Assembly: GCA_033439265.1 (NCBI GenBank)
Contig: JAVTVX010000010.1
Location: 28,075,056-28,139,055, forward strand
Length of the DNA stretch: 64,000 nucleotides
Source: Dillenia suffruticosa
Taxonomy: Eukaryota; Streptophyta; Magnoliopsida; Dilleniales; Dilleniaceae
Direction of reading: 5' to 3'
The notes under the pieces are model-generated. The model was not told the origin of the DNA. It made no database searches and saw only the letters and a program-made list of their open reading frames with translations. A program made the translations under genes and the position numbers. Within the stretch, counting starts at the first letter, position 1, and every line of letters starts with the position of its first letter. Shown here in pieces: positions 34,817 to 45,136 of this stretch.

Positions 34817-37800
34817 CCCGACGTTCCCTCTCCTGCGGCCGTTCGTCTTCTCCCGCGGCCGTTCGGCTTCCTCCGCCACAGCCACCGCCACCCTTCCTCT
34901 TTCCCTCTCTAGATCACTCTCCGTCTCTCTCTCCCTTCGCGATCCCTCTCGCGATCCCTCTCTCTTCGTTGTTCTCTGCCCTCCTCCGCGAGCCACCGCG
35001 CGACCCGCTTCCCTGCACAATCGCGCCACCCGCGACCTTCCGCAGGCACCACCACCACAGCAACCGTGATTCCCTCCCTCGTGCGAGCGCGCGATCACCC
35101 GAGCACGCCGTAGCGCGAGCGCGACTGCTCGCGAGCGCGCGACCCTTCTTACGCGAGCGTGAGCCCGAGTGCGCCTCAGCCTACGCGGTCCCTGCCCCAG
35201 CGTGCACAAGAGCGCGCGGCCCAGCGTGCACAGGTGCGAAGCCCAGAGTGCACGGGCGCGCGACCCAGCGCACGGGCGTGCACGGGCGCGCGACCCAGCG
35301 CACGAGCGCACGAGCGCGCGCGGCCCAGCGCACGAGCGCGCAGCAGCGCACGAGCGCGCAGCAGCGCACGAGCACGCGGCCCAGCGCACGACCGCGCAGG
35401 CCCATCAGCAGCAAGCTCACGGGCCCACCAGGCCCGACAGCCCGTTCAAGCCCGCAGGCCCAGTACGGCCCGTGACCCAGTTCAGCCCATCGGCCCGCCG
35501 GCCCATCAGCCGCCGGCCCGTCTACCCGCTAGCCCGTTAGCTCACTGGCCCGCAGACCAGCGAGCCCGCTAGCTGTAGCCCATGAGCCCGCGACGGCCCG
35601 TGACGGTCCGTGAGCTCGTGACGGTCCGTGAGCTCGTGACAGCCCACAAACCTCCACGCAGGTAAATGACTTAGGGTTTTGTTTCGGATCTATGTGTTTA
35701 GATCTAACAAATGAATCTTGTTTTGATAGGAAACCCTACAGACTTTGGAGTGATCGAAACGACTTTCGGACGAGACTCGACGCTTCAAGAAAACCCTAGG
35801 TGAGGAGATTTCGGCTCTAACTGATACTTTGGATGAATCTAGGATTGAATCTAAGATGAAATGTTCTGTATATGTTTAGAGTGTAAGTGGAATGTGAATA
35901 GAATACAAATTATGAGATGATTATTGTGACTTTGAAAGTTAAGTATAGAATGTGACACGAATTAAATGATCTGATACGAAAGAAGCGTATTATAGAATCA
36001 CAAAATCATGTCGAGTGAATTCGAATAGTTTCTTTAGAGTTAAACTTTGGAATATGCATAAAAGTATCTGGGTTGTAGGGTTGGATTGAAATGAGCAGTA
36101 AAGTGGAAGATATTGTATATTTCATGTCTTTCGGATAAACCCTAAAGATGCTTGAGAAAATGATATTCAATTTTGATGATCTGATTAGGCTGATCTTTTT
36201 GGAGACTCGAGAAAGCAGATCAGATTTGATTGGTTTTGAAAATAGGGAGTGACCACCCTCCCTAGAACGGTGAGTGGGATTTTGACATTCGCTATTGATT
36301 GAAAACCATATTTCAAAAATACTTTTAAATGACATGTTTCTACAAATGTATGATTGTTAGACCTTTCCAATATTTGATGAAATGTTTTGTGACCTTTGGA
36401 GTGTCTTAACTGCCGACTTTATTGATATGCATCCATGAGTTTTGATAAACGTATATTGTGCCACATTTTCGACATATTGATATGTTTTAATGCTTCCACT
36501 GCATTGACACATGGTTTTAAATGGATTTACTTACACATTTGGGCTGTATGCCCGGCCGACTTTATGATATTATGTTTTGGGCTGTATGCCCGGCCGACTT
36601 TATGATATTATGCATTGGGCTGTATGCCCGGCTGACTTTATGATATTATGCATGGGGCTATATGCCCGGCTGATCTGGTGATGGGATGCATGGGGCTACG
36701 TGCCCGGCTGATATGATATTGTGATCCGTAGCTACGAAGGACATCTGGTAGAGGCACCCCTTGTGTCCGGATACGCTTCGGCCGGAGGTATCCGCCAGAT
36801 TGTCGTGTGTATGGGTGTCCCAGGTTGACCCTCATCGGAGAGGACGTTGAGTACGGCTCCGTCTAGCACCAGGCGGGGGCACCATACACGGCTGACTAGT
36901 TATATGTACATTATTATTATTTACAGGCTAGTTGGGGTAGTATGTGGCCAACATTAGGGCAGAGAGCCATTCTTTAATACTTGCATTTGGAAAAACCCCC
37001 AATGCGCCGTCCTTGGTCGAGGTAGACCATTGCCGGGAATATTTCATTGGCCGGTTCTTCATGACATTGATGTGAATATTGGATGCATATCTTGCTTTCT
37101 GATGTGTGCGTATTATATATGATTTTGAAATAACATGATCGGTTTGCACACTGTGGATATTTTCTTATCTTATGCTTTGACACTCCAAATTCACCTCGAT
37201 ATTGATAGTATGATGTCAATCCCCTCACTTACTGAGTATCCTCCCATAGATACTCATCCCTCACTTTCTTTCCCACAGGATTAGTGTTGGATCGAGGAGA
37301 TACCACTGGGCTTGGGTATGGATGTTTTCTATCTCTTCCGCTACGATGATTGGTGATATTGTTATGTATTGGAGATTTTAGTTTGACCATTCCATTTATC
37401 TAAATTTTTGGGATGACTGTATAAATTATGGACTTTTATTCGTGAAACTTTCGTGTTGATTATTTCATTGCATTGAGGCATTTGTAAATATTTAAAAAAA
37501 ATAACTTGGGAATTTATTTTATATATGCGTAAAATTTAAGTCCGCTCGGTGTGGCGGCTGCTCATGCTCTAGTTGGGCATGACAGTAGAGGTCTGTTGCT
37601 AGGACTGTTAGAAACTTTATAGCCTTGCGTTGTTCTGGATGTTGGCTGTGGATATTGTTGATTTTGGAGAGGCCGGGATGGCCAATTGTTTATTTTTACA
37701 GGTGAATGTTATAAACAGGTGAAATTGTACATGGGAAACCTCCGATTTATGGGGAGGTTCTGCCCGATTTTCTGTAAAAATACAGCCGGCATCCAGGGAC

Positions 37801-37839
37801 AACGGGCGACTGTTCACGATCCCGGTTCGGGGCGTGACA
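34656..37839 (+). repeat. 5' LTR of E2
   Basis: Begins TGTAACACCAAGC and ends GGGGCGTGACA. In order it holds a poly(A) run, a 29-bp hairpin (34716-34744), a CCCCAATTGGGG palindrome, a near-palindrome with AACCCTAA (34753-34779), a CT tract (34782-34808), a GC-rich array of CAGCGCACGAGCGCG-like units (about 35200-35400), candidate splice sites (35662, 35741, 35800) and five 38-bp tandem repeats (36541-36725). Confidence 0.97.
36541..36725 (+). repeat. 38-bp tandem repeat array in the E2 5' LTR
   Basis: Five head-to-tail units of GGGCTGTATGCCCGGC plus an AT-rich half, at 36541, 36579, 36617, 36655 and 36693. The last two are more diverged. Each unit contains the short inverted repeat GGGC..GCCC. 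Confidence 0.93.
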
Positions 37840-37846
37840 GTTCGGT

Positions 37847-37858
37847 TGGTATCAGAGC
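37847..37858 (+). other. Primer binding site of E2
   Basis: TGGTATCAGAGC, a perfect match to the initiator Met tRNA 3' end, seven bases after the 5' LTR. Confidence 0.95.
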
Positions 37859-38035
37859 TCTTGGTTTAGAGCTATATTTTATAAAATGATTTGAAAACAT
37901 TCCCAAGTAACTTGATTTTAAAAGTCCTCAATGCATAAGAGTTTCATACAGTCATTTATATCCCTGCATATGGTCTTCGACATATGAGTTTATCTATTTT
38001 AGGGGGTTAGTTGTACTAACCCTAATCCTTGAACA

Positions 38036-40380
38036 ATGCCTAATGAGAATTCTTATATTGCGGAACCATGACGAGTACATGGAGCGCTAGATATGTACTC
38101 CCTGATTTACTTAAAGAGAGCGAGGATACTTCCTCATTTCTGGCGCCCCTTTCGGTGCCGAAGAATACATCCTCTGTGTGTGTTTTCTCCATCACCCTCT
38201 CAGCCGGCTATTATACCAACGTCTCCACCATTTACTCTTGATATTTTCGGGTAAGAGTACGAGTTATACACGGCTCATGGGATCCCGATGTCACCCCATC
38301 ACCTTTGATAGCAAGGCCGATATCTACGGCTGCGCTTATTTCTTCTACAGTAGTTCTTACTCAAGCGGCACCAAATCGTCCATCGGTGGCCGTTCTTCTT
38401 TCAGTTTCGAATCTGAGTTATAATAATTGCGCCATACTTAGGTGCATCCCCGAGTTGACCCAGCTAGTCACGGTAGCTCGACAGTTGGGATGCACAGATT
38501 TTTGGACTTGGTGATGCTACGGTAGCACAGCACTGAGTCAACTGAACCCGACGGATCTTGATAGATCTAGGCTTACGCGAGGAGTATAGTCTACGAGTTA
38601 TTGAGAGACTATTCGATAAGGAAGCCCTCACTTGATGGGAGGCTATTTGCGATGAGGCTATAAGCCATTGCGGCAAAGCGATTTCCTAATGGAATTCGAC
38701 CGCAGATATTTCACGGAGTTTTAACGGGACCATATCTCCGGTGGTTATATCACCAGTCCTAATGCCATGAGCTAGGCTACTGCTCAGCGACCTTTTCTTT
38801 GCCGCATATGTGGCAAGCGCCACGCTCGAATAAATATGTAGAGCACTTATTACATGCTTCCACTATGAGAAGCCGAGGCATATCAGGAGTTTATGCCCTG
38901 ATCTGTGACTTGGAGGTTAGTTGGCTTCGAGTCATCAGGATACACCACATGTAGGACAGCAGGGAACACCTGCGCATCCTAGTGACACTGCTCCACGGAC
39001 TGCAGCCGGGAGCAATATAGTATTAGGCTTTCACGAGAGTAGTTGAGGGTGTAGGCCCTTGTGTATGCGATGACTCAGGAGGACGCTCTGGCGAACCCAG
39101 ATATGATCATGGGTAATCCTCCTGCGGATCCTTCCGTTTAGAGGTCCTTATGCACTGTTTCTTTTGAAATCGTGTATTTTGTAATGATATGTACGGACAT
39201 GATTGAATCTTGGTGCTATGGAAATACATGGAGTAGACGTTTGTGTTCTTGTTGGCACAAGGTCGAACTATTTCTATGTGAGAGTTTCTTTCGCTCAACA
39301 GTCGGATTGGCTGTTATCGTTACTTGATGAGGAGCTATTAGTTGTCGCTCCTCTTGGTGAGCAGTTGGTTAGAGATTCATATATAGAGAGTATGATGTCA
39401 TGGCAGGTGGGACAGTGCTGAGAGCAAATCTGATCCCACTGGATATGACAGGTTTCGATGCCATTTTAGAGCTAGATTAATTGTATATTTATAGAGTTTC
39501 CTTAGACTGTTTTATCAAGAAAGACGATTTTTGGAGGCCTGAAGGGCCACCACTGACGTTTGCGAGTGAGAGACGGGTGTTACCCCGTGGTAATGTATTA
39601 GTGAGGAAAGCCAGACGTATAATACGTCGAGGAGGTATGACAGATCTGACACATATGATCGATACCACCATACAGAACCCGAGACTTGATGAGATTCTGG
39701 TGGTATAGGAGTTTCCTAAATATATTCCCGAGGAGCTACCCGGACTACCCCCAGTTCGGGAGTGTGATTTCGAGATTGACCTAGCTCCAGGGATCACTCT
39801 TATATTTATTCTGCCATACAGAATGACACCAGTGGAGTTTAGAGAGCTCTAGATCTAGTTGCGGGAATTACTGGACAACGGTTTTATCCGTTTGAGCACT
39901 TCGCCTTAGGGTGCTCCGGTGATTATTCGTGAAGTAGAAAGACGGGATTCTAAGATTGTGTGTGAACTATAGACAGTTAAACAAGGTTTTCATCAAGAAT
40001 CGGAACACTTTGCCGCATATTGATGATTTATTTGAGCAGTTCCAGGGTGCGCGTGTTTTTCTGAAAGATCGATTTTCGATTTGGATATCATTATGGACAT
40101 TACGAGTTCGTGGTCATGCCATTTGGGCTGACCAACACACCAACAGCCACAGACAGTGACCGAGGTGCGAAGTTTCCTTGGCCTTGCGGGGTGTTATCGG
40201 CGATTCATAGAAGGATTTTTCCGGATCGTCGCTATACTTACCAGATTGATACGAAGGGCGTCAAGTTCTTGTGGGACGATCGTTGTGAGACGAGCTTTCA
40301 AGAGCTCAAACAACGTCTGACGAGGGACGGCCAGACAGAGAGGATCTTAGTGTTTTAGCTCAGCACGTAGCTATTCTAGA
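38036..40380 (+). pseudogene. gag-pol remnants of E2
   Basis: Homologous to E1 but ruined. Gag remains around 38440-38700 (ELTQLVTVARQLGCTDF) and 38790-38840 (CRICGKRHA). The gag end is at 39060-39140 (MTQEDALANPDMIMG, stop at 39140). The protease is at 39215-39700, where the active-site triplet Asp-Thr-Gly has become Gly-Thr-Arg (VLVGTRSNYFYV). RT pieces lie at 39956-40160 ([14 protein letters not shown]). At about 40140 the RT motif FGLTNTPTAT passes directly into the connection region (about 40160-40210), so the block with the catalytic Asp pair is deleted. Little beyond that point is recognisable. Confidence 0.88.
39113..39212 (+). other. Putative intron at the gag-protease junction of E2 (acceptor decayed)
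   Basis: 100 bp from GTAATC after the Gly codon G|GT to CTTG. The position and phase are the same as in E1 and E4. In the unspliced frame the gag ends at TAG 39140 after PPADPSV, as in E1 (PPTDPHV). The expected AG at the end reads TG, so the acceptor appears mutated here. Confidence 0.4.
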
Positions 40381-40530
40381 TTGATAGGTCAGAAAGCTAC
40401 GGAGCAAAGAACTTTCATTGGTCAGAGTTTTGGGGAGGAGTGACCAGGTCGAGTAAGAGACTTAAGAGACAGTACCCCCACTTGTTCAGCGTATTACTTT
40501 CTTTTAGTTTCGAGGACGAAACTTATTTTT

Positions 40531-40544
40531 AGGGGGTTAGAAAA
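40531..40544 (+). other. Polypurine tract of E2
   Basis: AGGGGGTTAGAAAA immediately before the 3' LTR. It is purine-rich apart from two T, and the position is right for plus-strand priming. Confidence 0.8.
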
Positions 40545-40556
40545 TGTAACACCAAG

Positions 40557-40618
<62 letters not shown>

Positions 40619-40693
40619 AATATTTGGAGACGCAGCGTTTTGGGACAAAACGCTGCGTCCCCAATAGGGGATTAGGGTTAAAACCCTAACCCC

Positions 40694-40728
<35 letters not shown>

Positions 40729-43700
40729 CCCGACGTTCCCTCTCCTGCGGCCGTTCGTCTTCTCCCGCGGCCGTTCGGCTTCCTCCGCCACAGCCACCGC
40801 CACCCTTCCTCTTTCCCTCTCTAGATCACTCTCCGTCTCTCTCTCCCTTCGCGATCCCTCTCGCGATCCCTCTCTCTTCGTTGTTCTCTGCCCTCCTCCG
40901 CGAGCCACCGCGCGACCCGCTTCCCTGCACAATCGCGCCACCCGCGACCTTCCGCAGGCACCACCACCACAGCAACCGTGATTCCCTCCCTCGTGCGAGC
41001 GCGCGATCACCCGAGCACGCCGTAGCGCGAGCGCGACTGCTCGCGAGCGCGCGACCCTTCTTGCGCGAGCGTGAGCCCGAGTGCGCCTCAGCCTACGCGG
41101 TCCCTGCCCCAGCGTGCACAAGAGCGCGCGGCCCAGCGTGCACAGGTGCGAAGCCCAGAGTGCACGGGCGCGCGACCCAGCGCACGGGGGTGCACGGGCG
41201 CGCGACCCAGCGCACGAGCGCGCGCGGCCCAGCGCACGAGCGCACGCGGCCCAGCGCACGAGCGCGCAGCAGCGCACGAGCGCGCGGCCCAGCGCACGAG
41301 CGCGCAGCAGCGCACGAGCGCGCGGCCCAGCGCACGACCGCGCAGGCCCATCAGCAGCAAGCCCACGGGCCCACCAGGCCCGACAGCCCGTCCAAGCCCG
41401 CAGGCCCAGTACGGCCCGTGACCCAGTTCAGCCCATCGGCCCGCCGGCCCATCAGCCGCCGGCCCGTCGACCCGCTAGCCCGTTAGCTCACTGGCCCGCA
41501 GACCAGCGAGCCCGCTAGCTGTAGCCCATGAGCCCACGACGGCCCGTGACGGTCCGTGAGCTCGTGACAGCCCACAAACCTCCACGCAGGTAAATGACTT
41601 AGGGTTTTGTTTCGGATCTATGTGTTTAGATCTAACAAATGAACCTTGTTTTGATAGGAAACCCTACAGACTTTGGAGTGATCGAAACGACTTTCGGACG
41701 AGACTCGACGCTTCAAGAAAACCCTAGGTGAGGAGATTTCGGCTCTAACTGATACTTTGGATGAATCTAGGATTGAATCTAAGATGAAATGTTCTGTATA
41801 TGTTTAGAGTGTAAGTGGAATGTGAATAGAATACAAATTATGAGATGATTATTGTGACTTTGAAAGTTAAGTATAGAATGTGACACGAATTAAATGATCT
41901 GATACGAAAGAAGCGTATTATAGAATCACAAAATCATGTCGAGTGAATTCGAATAGTTTCTTTAGAGTTAAACTTTGGAATATGCATAAAAGTATCTGGG
42001 TTGTAGGGTTGGATTGAAATGAGTAGTAAAGTGGAAGATATTGTATATTTCATGTCTTTCGGATAAACCCTAAAGATGCTTGAGAAAATGATATTCAATT
42101 TTGATGATCTGATTAAGCTGATCTTTTTGGAGACTCGAGAAAGCAGATCAGATTTGATTGGTTTTGAAAATAGGGAGTGACCACCCTCCCTAGAACGGTG
42201 AGTGGGACTTTGACATTCGCTATTGATTGAAAACCATGTTTCAAAAATACTTTTAAATGACATGTTTCTACAAATGTATGATTGTTAGACCTTTCCAATA
42301 TTTGATGAAATGTTTTGTGACCTTTGGAGTGTCTTAACTGCCGACTTTATTGATATGCATCCATGAGTTTTGATAAACGTATATTGTGCCACATTTTCGA
42401 CATATTGATATGTTTTAATACTTCCACTGCATTGGCACATGGTTTTAAATGGATTTACTTACACATTTGGGCTGTATGCCCGGCCGACTTTATGATATTA
42501 TGTTTTGGGCTGTATGCCCGGCCGACTTTATGATATTATGCATTGGGCTGTATGCCCGGCTGACGTTATGATATTATGCATGGGGCTATATGCCCGGCTG
42601 ATCTGGTGATGGGATGCATGGGGCTACGTGCCCGGCTGATATGATATTGTGATCCGTAGCTACGAAGGACATCTGGTAGAGGCACCCCTTGTGTCCGGAT
42701 ACGCTTCGGCCGGAGGTATCCGCCAGATTGTCGTGTGTATGGGTGTCCCAGGTTGACCCTCATCGGAGAGGACGTTGAGTACGGCTCCGTCTAGCACCAG
42801 GCGGGGGCACCATACACGGCTGACTAGTTATATGTACATTATTATTATTTACAGGCTAGTTGGGGTAGTCTGTGGCCAACATTGGGGCAGAGAGCCATTC
42901 TTTAATACTTGCATTTGGAAAAACCCCCAATGCGCCGTCCTTGGTCGAGGTAGACCATTGCCGGGAATATTTCATTGGCCGGTTCTTCATGACATTGATG
43001 TGAATATTGGATGCATATCTTGCTTTCTGATGTGTGCGTATTATATATGATTTTGAAATAACATGATCGGTTTGCACACTGTGGATATTTTCTTATCTTA
43101 TGCTTTGACACTCCAAATTCACCTCGATATTGATAGTATGATGTCAATCCCCTCATTTACTGAGTATCCTCCCATAGATACTCATCCCTCACTTTCTTTC
43201 CCACAGGATTAGTGTTGGATCGAGGAGATACCACTGGGCTTGGGTATGGATGTTTTCCATCTCTTCCGCTACGATGATTGGTGATATTGTTATGTATTGG
43301 AGATTTTAGTTTGACCATTCCATTTATCTAAATTTTTGGGATGACTGTATAAATTATGGACTTTTATTCGTGAAACTTTCGTGTTGATTATTTCATTGCA
43401 TTGAGGCATTTGTAAATATTTAAAAAAAATAACTTGGGAATTTATTTTATATATGCGTAAAATTTAAGTCCGCTCGGTGTGGCGGCTGCTCATGCTCTAG
43501 TTGGGCATGACAGTAGAGGTCTGTTGCTAGGACTGTTAGAAACTTTATAGCCTTGCGTTGTTCTGGATGTTGGCTGTGGATATTGTTGATTTTGGAGAGG
43601 CCGGGATGGCCAATTGTTTATTTTTACAGGTGAATGTTATATACAGGTGAAATTGTACATGGGAAACCTCCGATTTATGGGGAGGTTCTGTCCGATTTTC

Positions 43701-43767
43701 TGTAAAAATACAGCCGGCATCCAGGGACAACGGGCGACTGTTCACGATCCCGGTTCGGGGCGTGACA
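40545..43767 (+). repeat. 3' LTR of E2
   Basis: Same structure as the 5' LTR. It is longer mainly because of the poly(A) run at 40560-40617. It has fewer copies of the GC-rich unit and lacks an 18-bp duplication (GGTCCGTGAGCTCGTGAC) present in the 5' LTR near 35605-35640. Confidence 0.97.
42469..42653 (+). repeat. 38-bp tandem repeat array in the E2 3' LTR
   Basis: The same five units as in the 5' LTR, with one substitution (GACGTTATG) in the third unit. Reverse-oriented degenerate relatives occur in the E1 LTR near 5090-5195, and GGGACGTTGTGCCC units occur in the solo LTR near 53299-53360. Confidence 0.93.
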
Positions 43768-43772
43768 TTTAC

Positions 43773-45136
43773 ACTTTGTTTATGTTAAAAAAAAAATAAA
43801 AAAAAACAATAGGGAAGAGAAACCCAACAGGACCTCTTGTTCTTAGGACCGACTTTGACAAATTCAAAATCATTATCCTTCTCACGTGCCTAGTAAATTA
43901 AATACAGACAATTTTAGGTAGAGTGCATAACTTCACTGCTGACTCTACAGAAAGAGACAAGATCTCACCAACGAACATACGCATAAGTTTTCTCTCCAAG
44001 GAATCAAAAAGCGATTCACGATGTTTTCCTGGAAGTAACCATTTCCTTTTTGTGGTCACTCCATTGAAAGATGTTCACTACTTGACACCTGAAAAAGCAG
44101 TGTCCCTCAATGGGATCCTTCTTTGGTCCCTCAATTGGGCGGAGTGGACTTCTACTCTCCTATAGGTACCGCGCCTAACCAAGAAGTTTCCTTCGATTTA
44201 TAGTGTCCACCGTAACAACGTGTGAGAGGGAGTGCAGCATCAAGAACCCCACCATCTTTGAGTCTTTCTGTATTATTACTGCAATCACTTTCCTTTGATT
44301 TTTCAAAGTAGTTGGTTCCAATCCTCTTCTACGATGCCCTACAATTAAAACTTTGGTATCCAGTAAATTTTTTAACATCCAGCGCTTGACCAAGAATCAA
44401 AAAAATCATAGGACATAGGTTATGTTCTTTCTCGAAAACTTTCCTTTTGTGGGTTATGGGGGGGGTTGTTTGAATAATATTAATCAAAATGACCATACTA
44501 CACATCATTTTCTCCCGTAGTTACCTTAAATTGACAAAGAAAACAAGCGAAAAAAATACCATGAAACAAATAGACATGTGAAGAAATAGCATACATAAAA
44601 AAAAAAAAAAACCTAAAAATTTTTAACAAGATTGAAGAGGGACTTAGCCGGAGAAAAAAGAGACAGCAGAATGGTCGACATTGAAAATTTTGGAATTTGA
44701 GACGAGAAGATTCAACATTGGGTTAGGTTAGGGCATCCATTTTCAACATGATTGTGGATTCTGAGAGGCGTGATGGTAACTCAACGGACAACTCTTTCCT
44801 TCGCCCAAACCACACGTTTAGTATAAATCCAAACACAAATGAGCCCTCTATCAATGGGCTTATCTGATCTCAAACTAAATACAAATAAATAACATATAAT
44901 ACATACAAAATTATAAATTAAATAAAATTATTAAAGAGCAAAACATTCGCAGCTATAATATATTTCTAATAGAAGAGGCCAGAAGATGGCACCAAGGAGC
45001 ATAGCACTGTGCTTGACTTGGATACTGTCTGTACCTTAGCCACAACTTGTGCAACTACGGATCAGCTTCAATACGCGTGTTCTTCCTCCTACTAGCTTAG
45101 GAAGATCTCATTTTTTTTTCTTTGCCAATTTCAAAG
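43773..45136. other. Intergenic region upstream of the LRK10-like gene
   Basis: 44160-44560 matches 31840-32340 and, in part, 31375-31510, at moderate identity. No gene is supported. 44870-45136 should hold the promoter and 5' leader of the kinase gene. Confidence 0.55.

Larger units (their letters stand above)
34656..43767 (+). mobile_element. Ty3/gypsy element E2 with 3.2-kb LTRs and degenerate internal region (LARD-like)
   Basis: 9.1-kb insertion bounded by TGTAAC...GTGACA and flanked by a perfect 5-bp target duplication TTTAC (34651-34655 and 43768-43772). The LTRs are 3,184 and 3,223 bp and nearly identical: I count about twenty substitutions by eye, plus repeat-length changes. The PBS and the polypurine tract are present. 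The internal 2.7 kb keeps only broken gag, protease and RT pieces. RNase H and almost all of integrase are absent. The insertion is therefore recent, although the copy cannot make its own proteins, which points to help from a related active element. Confidence 0.95.

Noticed and set aside
34772-35572. Long overlapping frames on both strands rich in Ala, Arg, Pro, Ser (also 40678-41518 and 51463-52439)
   Set aside because: They result from GC-rich short-repeat arrays and CT tracts inside LTRs. All frames are open at once and no domain is recognisable.
36541-36725. CRISPR-like regular repeats
   Set aside because: Head-to-tail tandem units without unique spacers, inside a plant LTR.
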